Notes: generated by a model from the letters alone, not told the origin. A stretch of DNA of 62,215 nt from SURF-21 sp964510515 (GCA_964510515.1 CAZEAU010000014.1:1-62215); one strand, 5' to 3'. Numbered from the stretch's first letter, positions 18,101-28,225 are shown. Made by a program: numbers and translations.

Positions 18101-21100
18101 CTACCTGCTGCTGGAGAAGGGCAATTCCGGGGGCCCGGTCTCCGGCGGGGACCTCGTGGACTACACCATCGGCGTGGAGAACGCCGGCTGGTGGGCTTCG
18201 CATCGCGTCATCGTGGTGGACAACCTGCCCGTGGGCTTGCGCGGCAGCGACCCCTCGTCCACGCTGACGGCGACCCTCGGAGCGAAGGGCTCACCCACCC
18301 CTCCGACCCTGACCCCGGGCACGGATTACTCCGTATCCTGGGACGGGAACACGGGCGAGCTCACCGTGGACCTCACGCGGGGGGGCAACGTGGACACGCC
18401 CATACCCGCGGGGCATGTGCTCACCATCACCTATACGGCGGTTGTGGACGGCGATGTGGGTTCCGGCTCCACCCTCACCAACACCGCCTCGGTGGAGTAC
18501 AACTCGCGCGCGGACGGCGCGGGCAGGCAGATAGACCGCACCTCCGACCCCGATGACGACAACACCGACTCCTCCACGGTGGAGGTGGACCCGCTGACCA
18601 TCGCCAAGGCCATCAGCGGCCCCAATCCCGCCACCATAGGCGATGTGGTGGACTACGAGCTCACGGTGACCGTGCCCGCGCAGACGGTGGCTTGGTGGCC
18701 GGAGATCGTGGACATCATACGCGCCGACGGCATACAGTACGTGACCGGCTCCTCCAGCCTCAGCGACGTATCCGGCACCCCCCAGGCCTCCGCCGCCTTC
18801 CGGGGAGGCGTCTCCGACCCCTCCGAGGACTACGGCAGCCCGGCGCCCGGGGCCACCTTCACCTGGCCGCTCGAGACCATCGTCAACGCGGGAACGGGCG
18901 GAACCGGGGACGCGCCTTACGTTTTCAAGCTCAGCTTCAGCGCCAAGGTGACCGGCCTCGCCGACAACGGCGCCACCTGGCTGTGGTGGCCGCCGGGCGC
19001 GAACGATAGAGCCGTGGACGAAGGCCGGGTGCGCTGGAACACCACCGACGAGGGGCCGGGAAAGACCGACCGCGAGAAAGAGTCCGAGCCCGAGGTCACC
19101 GACATCGACCAGCCCTACCTGGGCATCGCCAAGACGGCCGTGCCGGCCCCGGGCAGCGTGGTCAGCGGGGGGGATACGATAACTTATACTATCAGCGTGA
19201 AGAACAACGGCTGGTGGCCTTCCCACAGAAACGTCATCACCGATATCCTGCCCCTGGGCATGCGCGGCACCGCCCCCACCGTCACCTCCGTGACCCTGGA
19301 CGGCGCGCCCCTCGCCTCGCCCGCGGATTACATCACCTCCTACGACGGCGGGACGGGAATCCTGACCGTAGACATGGCGGGGGGCTCCGCCGAGACGCCC
19401 ATACCCGTGGGCTCCACCCTGGCCATCTCCTATGAGGCGAAGGTGGATGAGGGAGTGGGCGCGGGCTCCACCCTCACCAACCTCGCCTCGGCGGAGTACA
19501 ACTCGCGCGCGGACGGCACGGGCAGGCAGGCGAAAACCCCCACCGCGACCGTCACCCATAATGTCACCCGGGCGACCATCGCCAAGACCATCACCGGCCC
19601 CAATCCCGCCACCATAGGCGATGTGGTGGAATACGCGCTGCGGGTCACGGTGCCCGCGGAGACGGTGGCCTGGTGGCCCGAGATACGGGACACCCTGAAC
19701 ACCAACGGCATGCAATACGTGCCCGGCTCCTCCCAGCTCGTCTACATCAGCGGGGACCCGGCGGTGGCGGCGGCGTTCCGCAGCACCTCCGAGCCCACCA
19801 TAGTCGACACGAGCGGCGGCGCTACCCTGGACTGGTATCTCAACACCATAGACAACAGCAGCCCCGGCCCGGTTACCGGCGATACCCCCTATGTGTTCGA
19901 GCTCAGCTTCCGGGTCAAGGTGACCGGCCTGGCCGACGACGGCAGCACCTGGATGTGGTGGCCGCCAGCCGCGAACGACAGGACCACCGACCGCGGCAGG
20001 CTGCGCTGGAACACCGTCGATCAGGGCGCGGGCACGACCAATATGACCGAGAACAGCAATCAACCGAGGACCGATATCGACCAGCCCTATCTGCTTCTGG
20101 AGAAAAGCAACTCCGGGGGCCCGGTCTCCGGCGGGGAGGCGGTGGATTATACCATCAGCGTGAAGAATAACGGCTGGTGGCCTTCCCACAGAAATATCAT
20201 CGCCGATATCCTGCCCCTGGGCATGCGCGGCACCGCCCCCACCGTCACCTCCGTGACCCTGGGAGCCCAGAGCGCGACCCCCCCGCATGCGACCCTGACC
20301 CCGGGCACGGATTACTCCGTATCCTGGGACGGCGCGACGGGCGAGCTCACGCTGGATCTCACGCGGGGCGGCACCGTGGACACGACGATACCCGCGGGAC
20401 ATGTGCTCACCATCGCCTACACGGCGGTCGTGGACCTGGATGTGGGCTCCGGCTCCACCCTCACCAACATAGCCTCGGTGGAGTACAACTCGCGCGCTGA
20501 CGGCACGGGCAGGCAGATAGAGCGCACCTCCGACCCGAGCGACGACAACACCGACGAATCCAGCGTGGAGGTGAAGAGGGCGGGCCTGGTGAAGACCTGC
20601 GACGCCGCGGGCGATGTGGCCTCCATAGGGCAGGCCTTCACCTACACGATAAACGCCGAGGTGCCCGCGTACACCGTCGTCTACCATGCGTCCATAACCG
20701 ACGCCATCGCGGACGGCCTGGAGGTGGACTCCATAGAGACCCTGCTCGACGGGGCCCCCACCTCCATAGGCTCCATCTCGCAACCCTATAACCCGGCCAC
20801 CGGCATCACCGCCGTCGCCTGGGATATCGGCGAATACGCCAACGACACCGCCTCGCCGCGCGTGTTCAGCCTGATCATCCGCGTGCATGTCAAGGACGAA
20901 TTCCACGACGGCACGCAGGTGAACGGCCTGCCCCCCAGGCAGGATACCTTCTCGAACCGGGCCAGGCTGGAATGGCAGGACGCGGACAGCGGGGGCAATA
21001 CCTGGAGCGAGGAGGACTCGCCCCCTGACGTCACCGCGGTGGAGCCGCGCCTGACCATGATCAAGAGCATGAGCAACCTCACCCATCCCGGCATGCAGCC

Positions 21101-21952
21101 GGAGGCGGGGGATGAGCTCGCATACACCATAAGCGTGGAGAACAGCGGCACCTCGGCCGCCTACGGGGTGTCGGTGGAGGACACCGTCAACGCGGAGACC
21201 GCCTATGTCGCCGGCTCCATAACCGGCCCGGGGGCCGACGACAGCTCAGCCCCCCTCCTCGCCTGGGAGATAGGGACCATAGGCGCGGGCGAAAGCGTGA
21301 CCCTCGCCTTCCGCGCCACGGTGAACGGCGGGGTCTATTGGGGCACCGCCCTGGACAACTCCGCTACCCTGCCCAAATACTACAGCCAGCCCCAGCCCAA
21401 CCCCGACGCCAGGGAGTACGGGCCGCTCGAGGCCACGGCGAAGGCCACGGCCAGGGCCGCCGGGCTGGTGGTGGAAAAAGCGGCCACCGGGGACCTCTGG
21501 GTGCAGCCGGGAGACACCGTCAGTTACCGCATCACCGTCACCAACGTGGGAGACGCCGTGGCCTATAACGCCAACGTCACCGACACCATACCCTCCGCTT
21601 TCGCCTATTTTACGGGCAGCACAACGGCCAGCTGGTCCGGCGGCGGCTCCTCGGCCGCGGACCCCGCGGGGGCGCCCGGGCCCGACCTGGACTGGAACCT
21701 GGATGCCCTGGGAGCGCACATCGACCCGGGCGAACAGCTGGTGCTGGATTTCGAGGTCACGGTGGGGGCGGGCGCTCCCACGGGCGCACATACCAACACC
21801 GCCTATGCCTATTCCGACGACGGGGCGGGGGACCCCACCCATAAGGATTCCGGCATCCCCGCCGATACCGACCCCGACGATGCGGACTCCGCCGACGTCA
21901 CCGTCACCGATCCCGGGATAAGCGTGACCAAGACCCCGGACGACGCGGACGG
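15141..21952 (+). CDS. Giant DUF11-repeat cell-surface protein, N-terminal part (runs into assembly gap)
   Basis: About 2270 residues are readable before a 100-N gap. A signal peptide (residues 1 to about 42: basic start, hydrophobic core, cleavage near AQAQPS) is followed by about 15 tandem DUF11/isopeptide-like beta-sandwich repeats. Each repeat opens with a pattern like KxxxxxxxxGDxVxYTIxVxN and contains a VTDxLPxG strand. Two subtypes alternate, one with WWPEIVD and one with WWPSHRN. DUF11 proteins are long extracellular stalks in bacteria and archaea. AGGAG lies 5 bp before ATG 15141, so this is preferred to GTG 15138. The same protein resumes at 22053 and ends with a sortase signal. A 931-residue minus-strand frame at 18291-21086 is only a shadow of the repeats. 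Confidence 0.9.
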
Positions 21953-22052
21953 NNNNNNNNNNNNNNNNNNNNNNNNNNNNNNNNNNNNNNNNNNNNNNNN
22001 NNNNNNNNNNNNNNNNNNNNNNNNNNNNNNNNNNNNNNNNNNNNNNNNNNNN
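21953..22052. other. Assembly gap (100 N) inside the DUF11-repeat gene
   Basis: Exactly 100 N bases, the usual placeholder for a scaffold gap of unknown length. Coding frames on the two sides differ, which has no biological meaning because the true gap length is unknown. Near-identical repeats around it probably caused the break. Confidence 0.97.
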
Positions 22053-23410
22053 AGCACGGCGACCCGGTGGGCGATTCGGACACCGACACCGGGATCACCG
22101 TCACCGACCCCGGGGTCTCGGTGAGTAAGTCGCTGGCCTCCGGACAGCCCGATGTGGTAGCGGTGGGAGATACGGCGACCTTCCGCATAGTCATCGAAAA
22201 CAGCGGTGATACGGCGATCAAGGTGGTGCCGCTGCTGGACACCTACGAGGCAGGCAGGCTGGAGTTCGTCACCGCCAGCGTCCTGCCGGACTCGCAGGCG
22301 GCGGGCACCCTCACCTGGAACGACCTCGCGGCCGACCTGGGAGACCTGCCGCCCGGCGGCTCTTTCGAGCTGCTGCTCACCTTCCGGGCCCTGGCCGTGA
22401 CCGAGGGCAGCATCGATACCGCCGCGGTGAGCGGCGCGGTGGACGAGCACGGCGATACCCTGCCGGAGGCCTCCGATGAGGCCGGGGTGGCCGTGCGCGA
22501 GAACGCCGCCGGCGTCATCATCACCAAGACCTCCGAACCGCCCAACTATTCCCCCGTGTCGCCGGGCCAGGTGGTGACCTACACCATCTCCTACGGGAAC
22601 ATCATGGCCGTACCGGTCGAAAACGCGGTGATAGAAGACTACGTGGACACCGGCAGCGAATTCCTGCCCGGCAGCCTGCGGCTCAACGGCTCCCCCCTCT
22701 CCGATGACCACTACGACCCGCAAACGCGCCTGGTGACCGTGCCTTTGGGGACGGTCGGCGCGGGCGACAAGGGATCCGTCGTCTTCCAGGTTACCGTGAG
22801 GGAGTACGAAGAATCGATGCCGGAGGTCACCAACACCGCCACCATCGCCACCGATCAGACCGGGTCCAAGGTCTCCTTCCCCACCATCGTGCTGCCGGTC
22901 GACCCCCTCGAGTTCCACAAGGCGGTGCAGAACCAGAGCGGCGGCGACGCGCGTGGGGGCAGCGTTCTGCTGTGGACCATAAGCGTGAAAAACGTGGGGA
23001 GCATCCCCGTCAGCAACGTGGTGGTCAGCGACGATGTCCCCGCCCACACCACCTATGTGCCCGGCTCCATCACCGGCCAGGGCGCGGACGACACCGACCC
23101 CGCCAGGATGAAGTGGAACGTGGGCTCCATTCAAGCCGGCGTGACCGTCACCCTGACCTTCCAGAGCCGGGTGAACGAAGGCCTGCCGCCGGGGACGCTC
23201 ATCGAGAACCAGGCGGTGGTGGATGCGGACCAGTTGAGCGCCCCGAAAGCGAGCGCGCCGGGAGAGATGCAGGCGGCCGGGCCGACCACGCTGCCCGTCA
23301 CCGGCACCGACCTGCATATCTTCTGGCTTATCTCCGCTTTGCTGCTGGCATCCGGGGCAGCCCTGGCCCTGATGGGCTGGAGGATGGGGAGACGCGGGAG
23401 GGCGTCATAG
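22053..23410 (+). CDS. Giant DUF11-repeat surface protein, C-terminal part with LPVTG sortase signal
   Basis: The frame is already open at the first base after the gap (HGDPVGDSDTDTGITV), so GTG 22067 is internal and not a start. Three more DUF11-type repeats begin at VSVSKSLASGQP, VIITKTSEPP and LEFHKAVQNQ. The end is a classical cell-wall sorting signal: LPVTGTDLHIFWLISALLL, a hydrophobic helix continuing to ALALMGW, and a basic tail RMGRRGRAS. The protein should be cleaved between T and G by a sortase and linked to the wall. The sortase itself is not in this window. With the N-terminal part it forms one protein of over 2700 residues and at least 18 repeats. It converges with the minus-strand glycan operon. 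Confidence 0.9.
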
Positions 23411-23417
23411 CGGGACT

Positions 23418-23513
23418 GCCGCCCCGCCTGCCCCTTGTTGAGGAAGGAGGAGGGGTCGGTTAGCAAGGCCGCCGCCCCGCCTACCCCTTGTTGAGGAAGG
23501 AGGAGGGGTCGGT
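23418..23513. repeat. 43-bp direct duplication of the acyltransferase 3' end
   Basis: Positions 23418-23460 and 23471-23513 are the same 43 bp with one mismatch (TGCCCC versus TACCCC), offset 53 bp. The second copy contains the stop codon and last codons of the minus-strand acyltransferase. The first is a non-coding remnant between the two convergent genes; its one mismatch removes the stop codon. Confidence 0.85.
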
Positions 23514-24152
23514 CCAGGACTCGCTGCGCTCCGGCTCCTTGCCGGGGTCGTGCTCCGGCGGCGGCCCGTGGAAGTCGGCGGGGTCGTACTTGTAGCCCTT
23601 GTAGTCGTCGGGGTTCACCCGCCTGCCCTCCACCCGTATCACCCTGGCCGGGTTGCCCGCCACCACCGAGTACGGCGGGACGTCCATGTCCCACACCACG
23701 GCATTGAGGCCTACCTGGGCATACTCGCCGATGACGGCGCTGCCGCCCACCATGGCGCCGTGGTAGATCTGCACGTAGTCGCGCACGTCCATGAAGGGCT
23801 TGTCCTCGGGCAGGCCCACGGCGCCCACGGCCACGTGGGAGTAGATGCGCACCCCCGTGCCGATGCGCGTCTGCCGCCCGATGAGGGTGGCCACGGGGTG
23901 GTCGAGGTGGAAATCGGGGCCGATGTCGGCGTCGGGATGTATCTCCACCCCGCACAGCAAATAGTTCAGGCGATAGCCGAGGAAGGCCAGGTTGACACGC
24001 CCCTTGAGGTAGAGCATGCGGTAGATGCGGTAAAGGGCAATGGCCTGATTGCCGGGATGCAGGAGGACGTCGCGCGCCAGCCCTCCCGCCCCCTTGCGCT
24101 TCACCGCCAGCCTGAGGTCGCCCAGAAAACGGGCTCCGCCGTCATCGCCCAT
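23481..24152 (-). CDS. Hexapeptide-repeat (left-handed beta-helix) acyltransferase, serine-acetyltransferase-like
   Basis: A 223-residue protein. The N-terminal helical part (LLHPGNQAIALYRIYRMLYL) is like that of CysE and of colanic-acid or capsule acetyltransferases. Hexapeptide coils follow from about residue 85 (IHPDADIGPDFHLDHP, VATLIGRQTRIGTGVRIYSH, later VIGEYAQVGLNAVVWDMDVP), ending in VVAGNPARVIRV, the usual family terminus. The histidine in LDHP matches the catalytic region. It likely O-acetylates a sugar of the polysaccharide, given its position as last gene of a minus-strand glycosyltransferase operon. No cysteine synthase is near, so a true CysE role is less likely. ATG 24152 overlaps the GT2 stop, and GGAGG is 8 bp upstream; TTG 24158 is an alternative. 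Confidence 0.85.
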   Translation of the reverse strand: MGDDGGARFLGDLRLAVKRKGAGGLARDVLLHPGNQAIALYRIYRMLYLKGRVNLAFLGYRLNYLLCGVEIHPDADIGPDFHLDHPVATLIGRQTRIGTGVRIYSHVAVGAVGLPEDKPFMDVRDYVQIYHGAMVGGSAVIGEYAQVGLNAVVWDMDVPPYSVVAGNPARVIRVEGRRVNPDDYKGYKYDPADFHGPPPEHDPGKEPERSESWTDPSSFLNKG

Positions 24153-25149
24153 CGCCAACGCCTCCTTCCCCTCCTCGGGGCGCGCGAAGCCTCGCCCGCA
24201 GCCATTTCCTCGCCGTGTCCAGGGAGCCGTAGATTATCATCGAGGCCTCGTAGGGTTTGCTCTCCAGGTACTTAACCGTCTCCCGGGAGAGCACCTGCCT
24301 CCCCCGCAGCACCTGCGGCAGCCCCAGCAGGGTGTCGAGGATGCCGCGGAAGAAGTCGCGGAAAATACGATACTTGATGGACTGCAACATGAAGAAGGCG
24401 GTGGAGTAGAGGACCTTCTTGAGGGCCGGGCGCAGGGGATAGAAGCGGGCCAGGAACCACCAGCCGCCGGTCATGGTGATGTACATGCGATGGCCGGGGT
24501 CGCGCACCTCCCGGGAGATCTTGTGCCTGATGGTCGCCGCGGGCAGGTAAACGATGCGGTAGCCGCGCTCGATGGCCTTGGCCGAGATGTTTCTCTCGAA
24601 CTGATAGAGGAGTATCTCGGGCTCGATATAGCCGACCTCCTCCAGCACGTCGCGCCTGATCAGGGCCCCGTTGCCGTGGAAACTGGGCACGTCGAAGATG
24701 CCCTGCGAGGCGTGCTCCTCGGGGGTGAACCAGCGCAGGGGGTCGTAGGTCTCGCCGCTGTCGTAATAGAGGTTGCGGGAATGCACCACGGCGATGCGCG
24801 GGTCCAAGCCCATGGCTCGCACCAGGCGCTCCAGCGCGTCCGGCGCGAGCACGCCGTCGTTGTCCTGATGCAGGACGACCTCGCCGCGGGCCGTCTTGGC
24901 CCCGATGTTCAGGGCCTGGATGACGATATTGTGCGGCGACTGTATGAAGAGGACCTCGGGGAACTCCTCCTCCACCATCTCGCGCGTGCCGTCCTGCGAG
25001 TTGTTGTCCACCACGATGATCTCGCTCACCGCATAGGTCTGGGCCCTGATGGCCAGCAGGGCTTCCCGCAGGTCGTCCTTGCGGTGCCAGTTGGGGATGA
25101 CCGCGCTCACCCGGGGACGGTAATCCGTTTGCGCCCCTACCGTCTGCAT
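24142..25149 (-). CDS. GT2 family glycosyltransferase (rhamnosyltransferase-like)
   Basis: A 335-residue GT-A fold enzyme. The nucleotide-sugar fold starts RVSAVIPNWHRKDDLREAL, followed by VVDNNSQDGTREMV. The metal-binding region is VVLHQDNDGVLAPDAL, with DND in place of the common DDD or DxD, and RRDVLEEVGYIEP follows. A hydrophobic stretch near the C-terminus may sit at the membrane. The closest general resemblance is to WbbL/RfbF-like rhamnosyltransferases, which would agree with the rmlC/rmlD-like genes downstream, but the donor is inference. ATG 25149 follows GAGG at 8 bp; ATG 25155 is possible. The gene overlaps the acyltransferase start at its 3' end. Confidence 0.88.
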   Translation of the reverse strand: MQTVGAQTDYRPRVSAVIPNWHRKDDLREALLAIRAQTYAVSEIIVVDNNSQDGTREMVEEEFPEVLFIQSPHNIVIQALNIGAKTARGEVVLHQDNDGVLAPDALERLVRAMGLDPRIAVVHSRNLYYDSGETYDPLRWFTPEEHASQGIFDVPSFHGNGALIRRDVLEEVGYIEPEILLYQFERNISAKAIERGYRIVYLPAATIRHKISREVRDPGHRMYITMTGGWWFLARFYPLRPALKKVLYSTAFFMLQSIKYRIFRDFFRGILDTLLGLPQVLRGRQVLSRETVKYLESKPYEASMIIYGSLDTARKWLRARLRAPRGGEGGVGDGR

Positions 25150-25219
25150 TCGCATCACCTCGCTGCCTCGTTCATTCCTTATCGTCCCGCCGCGGGAAGG
25201 TCCAGTCCTCCCCGCCCCC

Positions 25220-26335
25220 TCAACCCAGCACCTCCCGGAAAACGCGCCGCGTCTCCTCGGCGGCCCTTCTCCACGAGAAGGACGCCGCCCTCTCCAGCCC
25301 CGCCCGCCCCAACTCCTCGCGCAGCCCGTCGTCGGCCGCCGCCCGCGCCACCGCTCCGGCCATCTCCTCCACGCTGAGGGGGTCGAAGTAGAGCGCCGCC
25401 TCGCCCCCCACCTCGGGCAGCGAGGTCGCGTTGGAGCATACGACGGGCCTGCCGCAGGCCATGGCCTCGATCACCGGCAGGCCGAAACCCTCGTAAAGCG
25501 AAGGATACACGAAAAAGCCGCAGGCGTTGTAGAGGAGCAGCAGGTCCTCCTCGCTCACGTATTCCACGTGCTTGACCCGCTCCTGCATGCCGCAGCGCCG
25601 CGCCGTCCCCCAGATGTCCACGGGGGGGGTAAAGGGCGCCGTGGTGCCCAGGATGAGCAGCTCCAGCTCGGTGTCCAGTTCGCGCGAGGCCGCGGAGACG
25701 GCCTCGATGAGGCGCTCCAGGTTCCTGCGGGTATGGACGGCGCCGGCGGTGAAGAGGAAACCCCGCCCCACGCCGTACCTCGCGCGCGCCTCCCGCAGGC
25801 GCTCCTCGTCGTCCACGGGGCGGAAGAAGGGGTCGGCGGCCTCCAGCACCACCGTGACCCGGGAGGGCTCCACCCCCAGCACGCGCACGATGTCCCGCTT
25901 GGAATGCTCGCTCACGGTGATGATGCGCTCGGCCCGCTTCACCTCCCGCCAGAAGAGGTCGTCGAAGCGGAACCTGCGGTCCCGCGCGAACCACTCGGGG
26001 TGGACCTTGAAGGTTATGTCGTGCACCACCACCACCGACGGGCACACCTTGAGCAGGGGGAGGAAATAGGAGGGGGAGTAGTGCAGGTCCACTTCATCCC
26101 GGCGCATGGCCAGGGGGAGGCGCAGATGCCTCCAGGTGAGGCCCGGTGCGCGCCGCAACGCCTCCAGGCGCAGCCGCGGCGAGGCGAAGCCCAAGGGGGC
26201 CGTGGGCGTGGAGAGATAGACCAGGTATTCCTCCTCCCCCTCCAGCTCCACCAGGTTGCGCAGCAGGTTTACCAGGTAGCGGGCGACCCCGTACCTCTCT
26301 CCCTGCAGGGTGCGTCCCTCCACCCCTATCCTCAT
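25220..26335 (-). CDS. GT4 family glycosyltransferase
   Basis: A 371-residue GT-B enzyme. The N-terminus MRIGVEGRTLQGERYGVARYL is typical of mannosyl/rhamnosyl GT4 enzymes with the G-V-G-R/Y loop. The middle has HDITFKVHPEWFARDRR and TVSEHSKRDIVRVLGV. The donor domain has FTAGAVHTRRNLERLIEAV and YPSLYEGFGLPVIEAMACG with PVVCSNATSLPEV, carrying the E-x7-E pair. It is part of the minus-strand operon: 8 bp lie between it and the upstream GT4 gene, and about 70 bp between it and the GT2 gene. A second GT4 of similar type is at 35882 on the other strand. Confidence 0.93.
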   Translation of the reverse strand: MRIGVEGRTLQGERYGVARYLVNLLRNLVELEGEEEYLVYLSTPTAPLGFASPRLRLEALRRAPGLTWRHLRLPLAMRRDEVDLHYSPSYFLPLLKVCPSVVVVHDITFKVHPEWFARDRRFRFDDLFWREVKRAERIITVSEHSKRDIVRVLGVEPSRVTVVLEAADPFFRPVDDEERLREARARYGVGRGFLFTAGAVHTRRNLERLIEAVSAASRELDTELELLILGTTAPFTPPVDIWGTARRCGMQERVKHVEYVSEEDLLLLYNACGFFVYPSLYEGFGLPVIEAMACGRPVVCSNATSLPEVGGEAALYFDPLSVEEMAGAVARAAADDGLREELGRAGLERAASFSWRRAAEETRRVFREVLG

Positions 26336-26342
26336 CCCGTGC

Positions 26343-27578
26343 TCATCCTTTCCCCCCGGAGCCCGCGCGGGCCCGCCGCTTTCCCTTCCCCCGCAGCACC
26401 AGCAGCAGTTCCTCTTCCAGCTGCCGCGACCTCGCCTCGATGTCGAAAAGTTCCCGCGCCCGCCTGCCGCCCGCCGCGCCCATGTCCCCGGCCCTGGCGG
26501 GGGCGGAGAGGACGGCCAGCATGGCCTCGCTCATGGCCCCGGCGTCTCCCGGCCTCACCACCATGCCGGTCACGCCGTCCACCACTATCTCGCGTACCCC
26601 GCCGCCGTCGGCCGCCACCACCGGCAGCCCCAGGGCCATGGCCTCGACGAGGACGGTGGGCAGGGGGTCGGGGAGCAGGGATGCGTGTACCAGCACGTCG
26701 AGCCCGGCCATGATGCGCTGCGCGTCCTCGCGGAAACCGGTGAAGACCACGCTTTCCTCCAATCCCAGCCGGGCGGCCATCTGCTTGAGCCGCTCCACGT
26801 AGCCGGCTTCACCGAATATCGCGTCCCCGACCAGCATGAAGCGCGCCCGCGGCATGCGCGCGGCCACCAGCGCCGCGGCTTCGAGAAAACGGTCCGGGCC
26901 CTTCCAGTCCACCAGCCTGCCCACCATGCCCGCCACCGGGGCATCCTTCTCCAGGCCCCACTCCTCCCTCACCCCGGGCCGCGCCAAGGCGCGGTCGCAG
27001 GCGTCGAGAGCGATGCCGTTGTACACCACCGCGATCTTTTTTCCACTCACGCCGCGGGCCATCAGGGCTTCGCGCACCGCCTGCGAGACGGCGAGGACCC
27101 GGGAGGCGAGCAGGGAGGCGGAGACCCTGAAGAGCAGCACGTTGAGGCGGCTGAAAGCATCGTAATCCACGATATCGTGCAGGCGCCACACCACCGGCCT
27201 CCCCGCCAGCCGCGCCGCCACGCTGCCGTAAATGTCGGCCTTGGCGCTGTTGGTCAGCACCAGCTCGTAGCCCCCCTCCCTCACCAGCCGGGCCAGTCCG
27301 GCCACGGTCCGGGCCATGTCCAGGGGATAGGCCAGCGCGCCCAGAGGTCCCGCGCCCAGTCCCTTGCGCCTCACCGCCAGGAGCCTTGCCGCCGGGTACC
27401 CCAGGTGCACCTGCAGGCCGCGCGCCTCCGCCTCCTCGGTCAGGGGCCCCGCGTGGGGGCAGGCCAGGGCGGGGGTGAAGAGGCCGCGGTCCATGCGGTC
27501 CAGGAGGCGCAGGAGAACGCGCTCCGCTCCGCCTATCTCCACCGCGTGGTTGACGATGAGCAAACGGTATGCAGCCAA
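26343..27578 (-). CDS. GT4 family glycosyltransferase (TTG start)
   Basis: A 411-residue GT-B enzyme. The N-terminus has RLLIVNHAVEIGGAERVLLR, the GGAERV acceptor-side motif. The donor side has MVGRLVDWKGPDRFLEAAAL, VFTGFREDAQRIMAGLDVLV and PLPTVLVEAMALGLPVVAADGG. The open frame runs upstream to 28109, but the extra part lacks family similarity and overlaps the methyltransferase antisense-free frame. AGGAG ends 5 nt before TTG 27578, and 8 bp separate the methyltransferase stop (27587-27589) from this TTG, so that start is chosen. It is third in the minus-strand glycan operon. The linkage is unknown. Confidence 0.9.
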   Translation of the reverse strand: MAAYRLLIVNHAVEIGGAERVLLRLLDRMDRGLFTPALACPHAGPLTEEAEARGLQVHLGYPAARLLAVRRKGLGAGPLGALAYPLDMARTVAGLARLVREGGYELVLTNSAKADIYGSVAARLAGRPVVWRLHDIVDYDAFSRLNVLLFRVSASLLASRVLAVSQAVREALMARGVSGKKIAVVYNGIALDACDRALARPGVREEWGLEKDAPVAGMVGRLVDWKGPDRFLEAAALVAARMPRARFMLVGDAIFGEAGYVERLKQMAARLGLEESVVFTGFREDAQRIMAGLDVLVHASLLPDPLPTVLVEAMALGLPVVAADGGGVREIVVDGVTGMVVRPGDAGAMSEAMLAVLSAPARAGDMGAAGGRRARELFDIEARSRQLEEELLLVLRGKGKRRARAGSGGKG

Positions 27579-27586
27579 ATCGGCTC

Positions 27587-28225
27587 CTAGGTTCTGCGCG
27601 CCGAGAGCAGCAGGCTGCGGCCCCGGTCGCGATAATGGGGCAGGCGAGAGAAAAGCCGGTGCAACGGCACCCCCAGGGATACGCTGATACGGTCCCGCGC
27701 CAGGTGCGGGAACACGGTCATCGCCTCGCACACCTGAAAGCCGGCCCCCTCGACCGCCGCGGCGAGCTCGTGCCGCCCGTAGATGCGCACGTGCCCCGGG
27801 TCGTCGAAGATGCGCGGGCTCGGATAGAGGCGGTTGGGCGTGCACAGGGCCATCACCGCCCCCGGGCGCAGGACGCGGCGCCACTCCGCCAGGGCGCCCG
27901 CGAGGTCCCCGAGGTGTTCCACCAGGTGATGGGCGACCAGGCGGTCGAAGGAGGCATCCGCGAAGGGGAGGTCCCCGGCGTCGCACCTGATGACCGTGCT
28001 CGAGGGCGCCGCCAGCGCGGCCAGGCGCACCGCCTCCTCCAGGATGTCCACCCCCACCGCGCCGTGTCCCCTGTCCTCCAAGAAGGAGAGCAAGGCGCCT
28101 CCTCCGCACCCTATCTCCAGGATGCGCGAGGCGGGCTCGGGCGCGAGCATGGCGTAGAGCAAGGCGGACTCGATGTCGAAATCCCGCGTCGACTCCCGGT
28201 GATGGTAGTAACCCTCGTCGTACAA
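27587..28225 (-). CDS. Class I SAM-dependent methyltransferase
   Basis: A methyltransferase of about 212 residues. Motif I is ASRILEIGCGGGALLSFLED, followed by VGVDILEEAV, then VIRCDAGDLPFADASFDRL, VAHHLVEHLGDLAGALAEW and RRVLRPGAVMALCTPNR. This is the Methyltransf_11 order. The conserved region begins right after YDEGYYHHREST, so the TTG at 28225, behind a long purine-rich ribosome site (GGAGGTGGAGAGAGGGG), is a likely start. ATG 28351 and GTG 28366 give longer proteins with an extra unconserved N-terminus and cannot be excluded. It probably methylates a sugar or the end of the growing chain in the glycan pathway. Confidence 0.85.
   Translation of the reverse strand: MYDEGYYHHRESTRDFDIESALLYAMLAPEPASRILEIGCGGGALLSFLEDRGHGAVGVDILEEAVRLAALAAPSSTVIRCDAGDLPFADASFDRLVAHHLVEHLGDLAGALAEWRRVLRPGAVMALCTPNRLYPSPRIFDDPGHVRIYGRHELAAAVEGAGFQVCEAMTVFPHLARDRISVSLGVPLHRLFSRLPHYRDRGRSLLLSARRT

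Noticed and set aside
18291..21086. 931-codon minus-strand open frame opposite the DUF11 gene
   Set aside because: It follows the periodicity of the repeats on the other strand and has no domain; it is a composition artefact.
22067..22124. Separate gene starting at GTG 22067 and a frame of the first part running across the gap to 22124
   Set aside because: Both are products of the arbitrary 100-N gap; the sequence on each side belongs to one DUF11-repeat protein.
27579..28109. 177-residue N-terminal extension of the GT4 gene ending at 26343
   Set aside because: It overlaps a recognisable methyltransferase on the same strand in another frame; the TTG at 27578 with AGGAG gives the normal family start.
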